Part shown: positions 1 through 7,590 of the stretch, piece after piece
How positions within the stretch are numbered: position 1 is the stretch's first letter
Layout of the letters: every line of letters starts with the position of its first letter
DNA from: Pseudoduganella plicata
Lineage (GTDB): Bacteria > Pseudomonadota > Gammaproteobacteria > Burkholderiales > Burkholderiaceae_D
NCBI RefSeq assembly: GCF_004421005.1
Contig: NZ_CP038026.1
Span: 5,084,001-5,148,000 of the forward strand
Direction: 5' to 3'
DNA: 64,000 nucleotides
Made by a program: the position numbers and the translations under genes
Notes under the pieces: model-generated
Told to the model about the DNA's origin: nothing
The model's input: the letters and a program-made list of their open reading frames with translations, nothing else
Databases searched by the model: none

Positions 1-23
1 TGATACAGGCCCTCAAAAGGGCT

Positions 24-40
24 GTCCGTGCCACACGGAC
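24..40 (+). other. Leader hairpins ahead of the TonB receptor
   Basis: Two short inverted repeats lie just upstream of the first gene. GCCCT/AGGGC (positions 9-13 and 18-22) has a 4-base loop. GTCCGTG/CACGGAC (24-30 and 34-40) has a 3-base loop. They could fold in the 5' leader of the receptor mRNA or be the tail of an upstream gene outside the window. There is no T-run, so they are not a typical terminator. Confidence 0.3.
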
Positions 41-74
41 AACATACAAAAGCGACCACTTGCAGGAGAGAGTC

Positions 75-2942
75 TTGAATCAGAAGTTGGTGTTGAAGCG
101 CAGCGTGATCGCTGTCGCCATGGCGGTAGCTGCCCAGGCAGCGTTTGCCCAGGAGGCGCAAGCCCCCGTCCAGAAGGTTTTCGTGACCGGTTCGAATATC
201 AAGCGCGCGGACAAGGAAGGTTCGTCCCCCGTCCAGACCGTATCGGCAAAGCAGATCGCCGCAACGGGTGCCAACACGGTCGCCGAACTGCTGCACTCGA
301 TCCCGGCCTTTGGCTCGGGCGCGTCGGTCGACGGTTCCGACGGCGGCTTCTCGAACGGCGCCAGCACCGCTTCGCTGCGTGGCCTGGGTTCGTCCTCGAC
401 GCTGATCCTGCTGAACGGCCGCCGCATCACGGCCTCCGCGTATGCCGACCCGAACCAGGGCAAATCGGCCGTCTATGACCTGAACACCATTCCGATCTCC
501 GCCATCGAGCGCGTCGAGATCTTCAAGGATGGCGCTTCCGCCGTGTACGGTTCCGACGCCATTGCCGGCGTCATCAACTTCATCACGAAGACGGACGTGC
601 AGGGCCTGCAGCTGTCGGCAAGCGTCAGCGCCAACGACGACGGTGAATACAAGCGCGAGAACGTCAATGGCGTCTGGGGCTTCGGCGACCTGGAGTCGAA
701 AGGCTGGAGCGGCTTCGTCGCGTTCGACGCATCGAAGCGCCAGCGTACGACGATCAAGGACCAGAAGGACGTCGAGAACGAGCTGTACCGCGACATCAAC
801 ACGCGCCTGAACCCGTTCTCGAACTCGCTGTCGGCATCGCCTTTCTTCTACAAGGAAACGAAACCGGGCAGCATGGCGTTCTTCAACAACTACGCCAACC
901 GCGCCAGTGTCATCAACCAGGTCAACTGCGACAAGTCGCAGCAACTGGTCGGCGATCGTGCAACGCACAATCTGACGGCCACCGACACCCTGATCGGTCG
1001 CACGTTCTGTAACTTCGACACGAATGGGTACAACGAAGTGCAGGGCAAGGGCGAGGACGCGAACCTGCTGTCCAAGTTCACGTTCAAGATCAACAACGAC
1101 ATCACGGCCTTCGCCGAAGCATCGTACAGCCGCACCGAGCGTTACTTCACGGCGGCCCCGCGCGCGGTCCGTTCGACGGCACCGTCGACCGTGTTCACGA
1201 ACGGCGGCATCCCGTCGCAGTTCCAGATCGTGCTGCCGGTGGGCCACCCGGACAATCCGTTCACGGATGCCCGCTCGGCGGTCGGCTTCCGCCTGGTGAA
1301 CTCCACCAACGCGTCCGAGAATATCAACGAATCGTACCGCATGGTCGTCGGCCTGCAGGGCAGCGCCAAGGGCTGGGACTGGGAAACGGCCCTGCTGTGG
1401 AACCGCGGCGAACGTACCGAACGTGGCTACGGCTACCTGTACCTGCCGACGATGCGCCGCATCATGACGGAGAACCGCACGCTGGCTGCCACGATGGCGG
1501 ACCCGACGGCCACCCGTGACATCGAGAACCGTGGCTTTGCTCAAGTGAAGCAGATCGACGCGAAAGCGTCGACGTCGTTCGGCAAGCTGCCAGGCGGCGA
1601 GATCGGCCTGGCCTTGGGCGGCGAGATCCGCCAGGAACAGATCGGCCTGACCCCGGACCTGGCAGTCCAGCGCGGCGACATTATCGGCCTGGCCAACTCC
1701 ACGGCCGACGGTTCGCGCATGGTCAAGTCGGCCTTCGTCGAACTGCGCACGCCGTTCTTCAGCAACTTCGAGATGGACTTCGCTGGCCGCTGGGACAAAT
1801 ACCCGACCGCCAGCAACTTCGTGCCGAAGGTGGGCGCCAAGTGGACCGCCAACGAGCACTTCACCTTCCGCGGCACGTTCGCCGAAGGCTTCCGCGCGCC
1901 GGCCCTGACCCAGGTTTCACCAGGCGGCGTGCAGTCGTTCACCATCGTGACCGATACGCTGCGCTGCCCGGATGGCGTCAGCCCGCGGGATGGCGCCGAC
2001 CAGGCCGACTGCTCGAAAGGTGTCTCCAGCCTGTCCGCGGCCAACCCGAACCTGGCCAACGAACGCTCGCGCAGCCTGTCGTTCGGCATGATCGTCACGC
2101 CGACGAAGAACCTGGACATCCTGGTCGACTGGTACCGCATCAAGAAGGTCGACGAAACCGCGCTGCTGGGCGCCCAGACCGTCATCGATCACAGTGCCGA
2201 GTATCCTGGCCTGGTGGTACGCGATACCAACCCGAACAACTGGGTGACCGATGCCAACGGCAACGTGATCCGCAATTCGGGCGCCATCACGCAGGTGAAC
2301 CGTTCCTACGTCAACCAGGGCAGCACCGAAGTGTCCGGTATCGACCTGGAAATCACGCACCGCCTGCCGCTGGGCGACCTGGGCAAGGTGACCACATCGC
2401 TGAACTGGGCCTACCTGGCCGAGTTCCGCCGCGCCGAGCACTACGGGGACGTGGCGCACAACCTGACCGGCACCCGTGGCGGCCTGTCCGACTGGAACAC
2501 GTCCGTGGGTGACAACCCGCGCAACCGCGGCACGCTGTCGGTCAACTGGCTGCGTGGCGACCACTCGGTCACCGCGACCGCGAACTACGTGGGTGGCGTC
2601 TCGCTGCTGCGCCGTTACGACAACGACGTGACGTACGCGCAGCCGTACTGCCACTTCGGTACCGGCCAGCCAACCGGCGCCTACGCCCTGGGTGGCCTGC
2701 CAAAGTTCACCAGCTACTTCGGCAACAACTGTTCCGTGGCGGCGTGGACGACGTTCGACCTGAACTACAGCTTCTCCGGTATCAAGAACCTGGTACTGTC
2801 GTTCAACGTGAAGAACCTGTTCGACCGCAAGGCACCGTACGATCCTGACTACGGCACCACCAGCGACTTCCAGGGCTTCAACGAGCAGCTGCACAACGGC
2901 AAGGGCCGCTACTTCCGCCTGAGCGCGAGCTACAACTTCTAA
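75..2942 (+). CDS. TonB-dependent outer-membrane receptor
   Basis: Outer-membrane beta-barrel receptor for energised uptake of a large substrate; the substrate is unknown. The N-terminus is a signal peptide ending near AQAAFAQ (about residue 26). A plug domain follows (about residues 35-170), with the typical VFVTGSNI start and the segments LRGLGSSSTLILLNGRR and IERVEIFKDGASAVYGSDAIAG. The rest is a long barrel ending in a terminal aromatic (SASYNF). The start chosen is TTG at 75 because AGGAG lies at 64-68 with a 6-base spacer. A longer reading from TTG at 60 would bury that ribosome-binding site. At about 955 residues it fits the large carbohydrate/peptide receptors common in Oxalobacteraceae. 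It stands alone, with a strong terminator behind it and no transporter or enzyme next to it to name a substrate. Confidence 0.93.
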   Translation: MNQKLVLKRSVIAVAMAVAAQAAFAQEAQAPVQKVFVTGSNIKRADKEGSSPVQTVSAKQIAATGANTVAELLHSIPAFGSGASVDGSDGGFSNGASTASLRGLGSSSTLILLNGRRITASAYADPNQGKSAVYDLNTIPISAIERVEIFKDGASAVYGSDAIAGVINFITKTDVQGLQLSASVSANDDGEYKRENVNGVWGFGDLESKGWSGFVAFDASKRQRTTIKDQKDVENELYRDINTRLNPFSNSLSASPFFYKETKPGSMAFFNNYANRASVINQVNCDKSQQLVGDRATHNLTATDTLIGRTFCNFDTNGYNEVQGKGEDANLLSKFTFKINNDITAFAEASYSRTERYFTAAPRAVRSTAPSTVFTNGGIPSQFQIVLPVGHPDNPFTDARSAVGFRLVNSTNASENINESYRMVVGLQGSAKGWDWETALLWNRGERTERGYGYLYLPTMRRIMTENRTLAATMADPTATRDIENRGFAQVKQIDAKASTSFGKLPGGEIGLALGGEIRQEQIGLTPDLAVQRGDIIGLANSTADGSRMVKSAFVELRTPFFSNFEMDFAGRWDKYPTASNFVPKVGAKWTANEHFTFRGTFAEGFRAPALTQVSPGGVQSFTIVTDTLRCPDGVSPRDGADQADCSKGVSSLSAANPNLANERSRSLSFGMIVTPTKNLDILVDWYRIKKVDETALLGAQTVIDHSAEYPGLVVRDTNPNNWVTDANGNVIRNSGAITQVNRSYVNQGSTEVSGIDLEITHRLPLGDLGKVTTSLNWAYLAEFRRAEHYGDVAHNLTGTRGGLSDWNTSVGDNPRNRGTLSVNWLRGDHSVTATANYVGGVSLLRRYDNDVTYAQPYCHFGTGQPTGAYALGGLPKFTSYFGNNCSVAAWTTFDLNYSFSGIKNLVLSFNVKNLFDRKAPYDPDYGTTSDFQGFNEQLHNGKGRYFRLSASYNF

Positions 2943-2985
2943 TGCCGTGAATGACGTTGCCGGCGCCATGCCGGCAGCCGTCGCA

Positions 2986-3020
2986 AAGCCGCCGTACCTT
3001 TGGGGACGGCGGCTTTTTTT
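2986..3020 (+). terminator. Rho-independent terminator after TonB receptor
   Basis: A 10-bp perfect stem, AAGCCGCCGT pairing with ACGGCGGCTT around a 10-base loop, followed by a T-run. It ends the receptor transcript. Confidence 0.9.
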
Positions 3021-3042
3021 CATGGGTGGAGAAATTGCGGAC

Positions 3043-3107
3043 AAAAAAAAGCCCGCGCAAGAGAGGCGGGCTTCAAACTATTATCTTGGAGGAGAATAGT
3101 GGAGACA
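3043..3107 (-). ncRNA. Candidate small RNA, sibling copy 1
   Basis: Predicted transcript of about 65 nt on the minus strand. A sigma70-like promoter (TTGGAC, 18-base spacer, CATAAT) places the start near 3107. The transcript then has a hairpin with CTATT/AATAG arms whose loop presents CTCCTCC, complementary to a Shine-Dalgarno sequence. A terminator follows: AAGCCCGC/GCGGGCTT and eight T. No convincing open reading frame is present. The layout (short RNA, C-rich loop, terminator with U-tail) is that of Hfq-dependent trans-acting small RNAs that block ribosome binding. The tandem arrangement recalls the sibling RNAs NmsR/RcoF of Neisseria. Homology to those is not claimed. The body is identical to copy 2. 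Confidence 0.65.
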
Positions 3108-3113
3108 GGTGCG

Positions 3114-3167
3114 ATTATGCTGCGTCGCCAGATATGCGTCCAATTTTGATTTCCGATAAGCGTTATA
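3114..3167 (-). promoter_or_regulatory. Promoter and upstream block of sRNA copy 1
   Basis: On the minus strand, -35 TTGGAC (3138-3143), 18-base spacer, -10 CATAAT (3114-3119). Upstream of the -35, a 14-base block (3154-3167) is identical to the one before copy 2. It contains ATAA-GCG-TTAT, an inverted repeat of LysR-box style, located roughly -47 to -60 from the predicted start. The spacer is diverged between copies while -35, -10 and this block are kept, as expected for a working promoter. Confidence 0.55.
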
Positions 3168-3431
3168 GAAAAAATCAATATCTCAGCAGTGCGCTGGTGG
3201 CTCATTGATGAGGTTGCCGCTCGGCGCGCCGGGCAAGGAGCAGGATGCATGTGTTCGCAGCGACGATGGCAGCAGCAGAATTCCGCGTAGCAGACCTGCA
3301 GGCGTGTCGGATGCGCTATCTCCATGACACTGTCGGCTTCTGTCCTGTTCGGAGGGATGGGTGCCGACAAGGATACGAACTCGGCAGTGCTCCACATGAC
3401 CGGCAACCGCCGTTCCGCACGCATTCCGGAC

Positions 3432-3496
3432 AAAAAAAAGCCCGCGCAAGAGAGGCGGGCTTCAAACTATTATCTTGGAGGAGAATAGTGGAGACA
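3432..3496 (-). ncRNA. Candidate small RNA, sibling copy 2
   Basis: Second copy of the minus-strand small-RNA unit, with the same CTCCTCC-loop hairpin and the same terminator ending in eight T (plus-strand A-run 3432-3439). Its promoter is TTGGAC (3527-3532), 18-base spacer, CATAAT (3503-3508). It lies 26 bases beyond the stop codon of the minus-strand SDR gene. Its terminator could therefore also end the SDR transcript, and an RNA processed from that mRNA's 3' end is a possible second source. The predicted RNA body is identical to copy 1, so any functional difference would come from the promoter. Confidence 0.65.
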
Positions 3497-3502
3497 GGTG
3501 AG

Positions 3503-3556
3503 ATTATGCTGCGATGCGATATATTCGTCCAATTTTGGTTTTCGATAAGCGTTATA
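3503..3556 (-). promoter_or_regulatory. Promoter and upstream block of sRNA copy 2
   Basis: On the minus strand, -35 TTGGAC (3527-3532), 18-base spacer, -10 CATAAT (3503-3508). The conserved block containing ATAA-GCG-TTAT is at 3543-3556. It sits between the SDR stop codon and the small RNA, so copy 2 can be transcribed independently of the SDR gene. Confidence 0.55.
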
Positions 3557-3582
3557 AAAACATCGCATATCTCGACGGCGCC

Positions 3583-4347
3583 TCAGTCGCTCACGGGTAC
3601 CGTGTAGTTCAGCGCCAGCCGGCCGCCGTCGACGTACAGCGTCTGGCCCGTCATGTAGCTGGCGTCGTCGCTGGCCAGAAACGCGGCGATCGCTGCCACT
3701 TCCTCCGGCTCGCCGCAACGGCCCAGCGGCGTGCGCGACAGGATCGTGTGCCGTGCCTCCGCGCTGCCCAGGACAGCCTTCCTTGCCAGCTCCGTCAGGA
3801 TCGTGCCGGGGCCGATGCCATTGACGCGGATGCCGTACGGCGCCAGGTTCAGCGCCATCACCTTCGTCAGCTGGTTGATGCCGCCCTTGGACACCACATA
3901 GGGCACCTGGTTCGGTATTGCCAGCGCGGCATTGACGCTGGACATATTGATGATGCAGCCGGACCCGCGTGCCACCATCAGCCGCGCGACAGCCTGGCCG
4001 CACAGGAACATCGATTTGAGGTTGGTACGCAGTACGCGGTCGAAGTCTTCTTCCGTCACATCGAGAAAATCGGCGGCGTGCACGACGCCGGCATTGTTGA
4101 CGAGGATATCGATGTGACCGAAGGCATCGGCGGTTGCCGCGACCAGCGCGTCCACCTCCGCCTTGATACCGACGTCGGCCTGGAAGAAGCGGGCGCCGTC
4201 GCCCAGCGCCCCGGCGGCCTGCGCCCCTTCCGGCAGCACGTCGGCCAGCATGACACGGGCGCCTTCGGCGACGAAGCGCTGCGCGATGGCCAGGCCGATG
4301 CCGCGCGTCGCGCCCGTCACGAGAGCGGTTCTATGCGTCAGTTTCAT
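3583..4347 (-). CDS. Short-chain dehydrogenase/reductase
   Basis: A 254-residue classical SDR that uses NAD(P)H to oxidise or reduce an unidentified alcohol/ketone. The cofactor motif TGATRGIG is at residues 10-17, NNAG near 90, the catalytic Ser in MSSVN near 140, and the YVVSK catalytic Tyr/Lys near 153. The C-terminal part has the family's YMTGQTLYVDGG. The start is the ATG at 4347 because GGAGG lies just upstream; the frame is open further but without a better signal. Sequence style is closest to the FabG/glucose-1-dehydrogenase-like group, where substrate cannot be read from sequence. It stands alone between the TPM operon and the small-RNA repeats. Confidence 0.88.
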   Translation of the reverse strand: MKLTHRTALVTGATRGIGLAIAQRFVAEGARVMLADVLPEGAQAAGALGDGARFFQADVGIKAEVDALVAATADAFGHIDILVNNAGVVHAADFLDVTEEDFDRVLRTNLKSMFLCGQAVARLMVARGSGCIINMSSVNAALAIPNQVPYVVSKGGINQLTKVMALNLAPYGIRVNGIGPGTILTELARKAVLGSAEARHTILSRTPLGRCGEPEEVAAIAAFLASDDASYMTGQTLYVDGGRLALNYTVPVSD

Positions 4348-4388
4348 GCTCGCCTCCATGGAGTGCAATCCTGGCAGCGCGGCCGTCG

Positions 4389-4913
4389 TCAGAGAATCAC
4401 GGCCTCGTTGGACAACTGGTTGGGTCGGGCGCCATTTGCGGGGAAGTGGCGTTGCAGCAGCTCGGTCAGCTGACGCAGCGCGGCCAGCGTGCTGTCGTGG
4501 AAGTCGCCGCGGGCGAACCCGGTCGTCATCGTGCGGCAGACGGCCTGCCACTCGCTGTCCGCGATCAGGCGGCCGACGTTGCGGTCGGCAACGATGTCGA
4601 CTTCGCGGGACGCCAGGTTCACGTAGATCAGCACGCCGCAGTTCTCTTCCGTGTCCCAGACGCCATACTGCGCGAACAGAGTCCGCGCCCGGTCGCGGTT
4701 GCTGAGGTTGTCAAAGGCGGCGCCAAACGCCAGCGCCGGCTCGACGATCAGCCGCACTTCGGCGCGGTGCCGCGTTTCGCCCTCGGCGATGGCCGCCGCG
4801 ATGGCGGTCAGCGTCGCGGGCGGGAAGCAGCGCCGGCCCAGCGACGAACCCGTCAGCAGATGCCGCAACGCACGCCGGCAGCGGCCGATTAAAGTGTCAG
4901 GTAGGGTGCTCAT
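4389..4913 (-). CDS. TPM-domain protein
   Basis: A 174-residue protein with a TPM domain (named after TLP18.3/Psb32/MOLO-1), covering most of its length. The recognisable block is HRAEVRLIVEP, then VWDTEENCGVLIYVNLASRE and VDIVADRNVGRLI. It has no signal peptide or clear membrane segment, unlike its upstream neighbour. Its ATG overlaps the stop of that neighbour as TAATG, so translation is probably coupled. It is the last gene of the lemA-TPM-TPM operon. Family members are linked to membrane or photosystem maintenance, but the bacterial function is not settled. Confidence 0.8.
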   Translation of the reverse strand: MSTLPDTLIGRCRRALRHLLTGSSLGRRCFPPATLTAIAAAIAEGETRHRAEVRLIVEPALAFGAAFDNLSNRDRARTLFAQYGVWDTEENCGVLIYVNLASREVDIVADRNVGRLIADSEWQAVCRTMTTGFARGDFHDSTLAALRQLTELLQRHFPANGARPNQLSNEAVIL

Positions 4914-5929
4914 TACCAGTCTCCCGAGGCGCCGCCGCCGTCGAAGGTGCCGCCGCCACCGCCGCCGAAGCCGCCACCGCTACCAGAGCCGCTGCGTCCG
5001 CCGCCACCCAGCACGCTGCCGATGACACTGCCGATCAGCACACCGGCCGCGTCGGAACCCCAGCCGGAGCGGTGCAGGCCGCGCCGTCGGCTCCCGCCGC
5101 GCAGCATCGGCAGTACGACAAAAACGCCGAACAGCAGCAATGGCCACAGCGGGAAGCCGCCGCCTTCGGCTTGTTTCGGTGCGGGTGCCTGCTGGGCGGG
5201 AGCAGGGAACTGCTCCTTGTCCAGCAAGGTGGCGATGGCGCCGACGCCGGCCGTCAGGCCGCCGTAATAATCGTTGTTGCGAAAGTGTGGCGCGATAACG
5301 TCCTGCAGCACGCGCTTCGACTGCGCGTCCGTCAGCACGCCCTGCACGCCGCGGCCCGCCTCGATGCGCAGGCGCCGCAGCGACGAAGGATTGTCCTTGG
5401 CCACGACCAGCAGTACGCCGTCGTCGACACCCTTGCGCCCCAGCTTCCACGCATCCGTCACGCGGATGCTGTATTGCTCGATCGGTTCCGGTGCCGTGCT
5501 GGACATCAGCAGGACGGCAATCTGGCTGCCCGTCTTCGTTTCATAGTCGGCCAGCACCGCCTCCAGCGACGCGCGCTGCTCGGCGGTCAGCAGGTTGACC
5601 TGGTCCGTCACGCGCGACTGCAGCTGGGGCACGGGCACGAACCCGTCCGCCCGCTTCGTGCCCTGCGCCTTCGCCGCCTCGACGACAAGCAGCGCAAAGC
5701 TCAGGATGACCACCAGGATCGTGTACCGGACCAGCCAATGGCTCAGCCAGCCGCCCGACGGTTTCTGCGGCGGCCAGCGCAGCCGGCGCCGGCGACCGCG
5801 ACTGCGCACGTCGCGCTCGTTGGTGACCTCGGCCGTGCCAAGCCACTTGCCCTCGGCGGGATGCTCGCGCGAGCGCCGCCGGGCGGGCGCCGCGGGCGGG
5901 GTCACATGGTCCGTTGGGCCAACCGGCAT
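4913..5929 (-). CDS. YgcG-like TPM-domain membrane protein
   Basis: A 338-residue membrane protein. An Arg-rich N-terminal stretch of about 65 residues is followed by a transmembrane segment (YTILVVILSFALLVV), a TPM domain (about 95-235, with GSQIAVLLMSS and DDGVLLVVAKDN), a second hydrophobic segment (PLWPLLLFGVFVVLPML) and a Gly/Ser-rich tail ending GGGASGDW. This TPM plus glycine-rich tail is the YgcG architecture. The Arg-rich N-terminal extension is unusual, but the start is supported by TAAGGAAG just upstream, which overlaps the lemA stop codon. LemA and YgcG-type proteins are commonly neighbours, and a shared envelope role is likely but undefined. Confidence 0.85.
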   Translation of the reverse strand: MPVGPTDHVTPPAAPARRRSREHPAEGKWLGTAEVTNERDVRSRGRRRRLRWPPQKPSGGWLSHWLVRYTILVVILSFALLVVEAAKAQGTKRADGFVPVPQLQSRVTDQVNLLTAEQRASLEAVLADYETKTGSQIAVLLMSSTAPEPIEQYSIRVTDAWKLGRKGVDDGVLLVVAKDNPSSLRRLRIEAGRGVQGVLTDAQSKRVLQDVIAPHFRNNDYYGGLTAGVGAIATLLDKEQFPAPAQQAPAPKQAEGGGFPLWPLLLFGVFVVLPMLRGGSRRRGLHRSGWGSDAAGVLIGSVIGSVLGGGGRSGSGSGGGFGGGGGGTFDGGGASGDW

Positions 5930-5938
5930 GGCGCTTCC

Positions 5939-6538
5939 TTATTTCTTGTTGAAGTCGACGGTCGGTGCCGTGGAGATCGCTTTTTCGTTCTCCACCTGGA
6001 AGCTTGGCCGCACCTCGTAACCGAACATCTTGGCCGTCAGGTTGGTGGGGAAGCGCCGTGCCAGGATATTGTAGTCCTGCACGGATGCAATATAGCGCTG
6101 GCGCGCCACCGTGATGCGGTTTTCCGTGCCTTCCAGCTGCGACTGCAGGTCGCGGAAGCTGGTATCGGCCTTCAGGTCAGGGTATTTTTCCGACACCACC
6201 ATCAGGCGCGACAGCGCGGACGACAGCTCGCCTTGGGCCTGCTGGAATTTCTGGAACGCCGCAGGATTGTTCAACGTTTCAGGTGTCACCTGGATGCTGG
6301 TGGCCTGGGCCCGCGCCTTGGTCACCGCCTCCAGTGTTTCGCGTTCGTGCGACGCGTAACCCTTGACGGTATTGACGAGGTTTGGAATCAGGTCGGCACG
6401 GCGCTGGTACTGGTTGACCACCTCGCCCCACGCGGCCTTGACGCCCTCATCCTTCGTCTGGAAGTCGTTGTAGCCGCAGCCGGACAGGGCCACGGCAGTC
6501 AGGACCAGTGCGATCCATCGTTCGAACCTGTTGCGCAT
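5939..6538 (-). CDS. lemA: LemA family lipoprotein
   Basis: A 199-residue LemA protein anchored to a membrane as a lipoprotein. The N-terminal signal has the lipobox LSGC (Cys about residue 21). The family core follows: a predicted helical bundle with QYQRRADLIPNLVNTVKGYA, then TEN-type helices and YNILARRFP and FGYEVRPSFQVE near the end. A strong AAGGAG precedes the ATG by 5 bases. It is the first gene of an operon with two TPM-domain genes, 10 bases before the next. The biochemical role of LemA is not established. Confidence 0.93.
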   Translation of the reverse strand: MRNRFERWIALVLTAVALSGCGYNDFQTKDEGVKAAWGEVVNQYQRRADLIPNLVNTVKGYASHERETLEAVTKARAQATSIQVTPETLNNPAAFQKFQQAQGELSSALSRLMVVSEKYPDLKADTSFRDLQSQLEGTENRITVARQRYIASVQDYNILARRFPTNLTAKMFGYEVRPSFQVENEKAISTAPTVDFNKK

Positions 6539-6670
6539 GATTTCTCCTTATTGTTCGCGTTCGCCCACGGCGGTCGCTCCACCGTGGCTGGGTTGACTAT
6601 ACACGGAACGCAAGACCTCTATTGTTCGATGCAGCACATAGCGTTGCCGCACCCGCAAGCGTCCCTCACC

Positions 6671-6676
6671 TATAAT
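6671..6676 (+). promoter_or_regulatory. Candidate -10 box for pyrF
   Basis: A perfect TATAAT lies 36 bases before the pyrF start. No good -35 is seen at the standard 16-18 spacing; TTGCCG at 6644-6649 would give a 21-base spacer. The promoter is therefore tentative. Confidence 0.4.
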
Positions 6677-6711
6677 ATTGGGTTTGCAACGTATTACTCA
6701 AAGGGGCCGTC

Positions 6712-7530
6712 GTGACTTTCATTAACAAATTGAACGCTGCCTGGGCAGCCAACGACTCCTTGCTGTGCGTCGGCCTCGATCCGGACATGGCCCGCCTGCC
6801 GCCACAGTTCCAGTCCGCGCCGGACGGGATCTACCAATTCTGCACGGCGATTATCGACGCCACGGCCGACCTGGCCTGCGCTTTCAAGCCGCAGATTGCC
6901 TACTTCGCGGCGCTGGCTGCCGAAGGGCAGCTGGAACGCATCTGCGCCTACCTGCGCGACAAGTACCCGCACATCCCCCTGATCCTCGACTCCAAGCGCG
7001 GCGATATCGGCGCTACGGCAAAGCAGTACGCGTGCGAGGCGTACGACCGCTACGGGGCCGACGCCGTGACGGTCAGCCCGTACATGGGCAGCGACTCCGT
7101 AGAGCCGTACATGGAATGGCGCGACCGCGGCGTGATCGTCCTGTGCCGCACGTCCAACCCGGGCGGGTCGGACCTGCAGTTCCTGGACGTGAACGGCCGC
7201 CCGCTGTACCAGCACGTGGCCCAGCTCGTTGCCGACAAATGGAACGCGAACGGCCAGTGCGCGCTCGTGGTCGGCGCCACGTTCCCGGAAGAGCTGGCGC
7301 AGGTGCGGGCCATTGTCGGCGACATGCCGCTGCTGGTGCCCGGCATCGGGGCGCAGGGCGGGGATATCGTTGCGACCGTCACCGCCGGCAAGACCGGCAG
7401 CGGCTCGGGCATGATGATCAATTCGTCGCGCGCGATCCTGTACGCCACCGCCGCGGTGGGCGAAGACTTTGCGCAGGCGGCGCGGCGCGTGGCTTCGGAG
7501 ACGCGCGACGCCATCAACGCGGCGCGCTGA
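6712..7530 (+). CDS. pyrF: Orotidine 5'-phosphate decarboxylase
   Basis: Catalyses the last step of de novo UMP synthesis, decarboxylating orotidine monophosphate in the cytoplasm. It is the longer subfamily of OMP decarboxylase (272 residues), with LCVGLDPD near residue 22 and the catalytic Lys/Asp cluster [15 protein letters not shown] near residues 88-102. SSRAILYA is in the C-terminal phosphate-binding region. The start is GTG, preceded by AAAGGGG. It stands alone and converges with sbcB. Confidence 0.96.
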   Translation: MTFINKLNAAWAANDSLLCVGLDPDMARLPPQFQSAPDGIYQFCTAIIDATADLACAFKPQIAYFAALAAEGQLERICAYLRDKYPHIPLILDSKRGDIGATAKQYACEAYDRYGADAVTVSPYMGSDSVEPYMEWRDRGVIVLCRTSNPGGSDLQFLDVNGRPLYQHVAQLVADKWNANGQCALVVGATFPEELAQVRAIVGDMPLLVPGIGAQGGDIVATVTAGKTGSGSGMMINSSRAILYATAAVGEDFAQAARRVASETRDAINAAR

Positions 7531-7540
7531 CGTGTTTGGT

Positions 7541-7583
7541 GGCAGGCACCGCTGCAGGTGTCCAACCCGCAAAGGCGCCTGCC
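7541..7583. terminator. Inverted repeat between convergent pyrF and sbcB
   Basis: GGCAGGC (7541-7547) pairs with GCCTGCC (7577-7583) across a 29-base loop that has further partial pairing. Lying between convergent stop codons, it may serve as a bidirectional terminator, although no T-run follows. Similar GGCAGG/CCTGCC hairpins occur at 52741-52771. Confidence 0.35.
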
Positions 7584-7590
7584 CCATCCA

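Larger units (their letters stand above)
3039..3557. repeat. Direct-repeat pair, about 130 bp each, 389 bp apart
   Basis: Copy 1 starts at 3039 and copy 2 at 3428. The first 73 bases are identical (3039-3111 and 3428-3500). Similarity continues with scattered differences to about 3167 and 3556. Each copy holds one small-RNA unit with its own promoter and terminator. The 260 bases between the copies (3168-3427) contain no gene I can support. The pattern fits duplication of a whole transcription unit, with the RNA body conserved and the promoter spacer free to change. Confidence 0.85.

Noticed and set aside
3183-3449. 88-codon minus-strand ORF between the sRNA copies
   Set aside because: It starts inside the terminator hairpin of copy 2 and its sequence is unlike any protein; the sRNA interpretation explains the conservation better.
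5072-6715. 547-codon plus-strand frame across the lemA/TPM genes
   Set aside because: Opposite to two well-supported genes with lipobox, TPM motifs and ribosome-binding sites. The translation is low-complexity.
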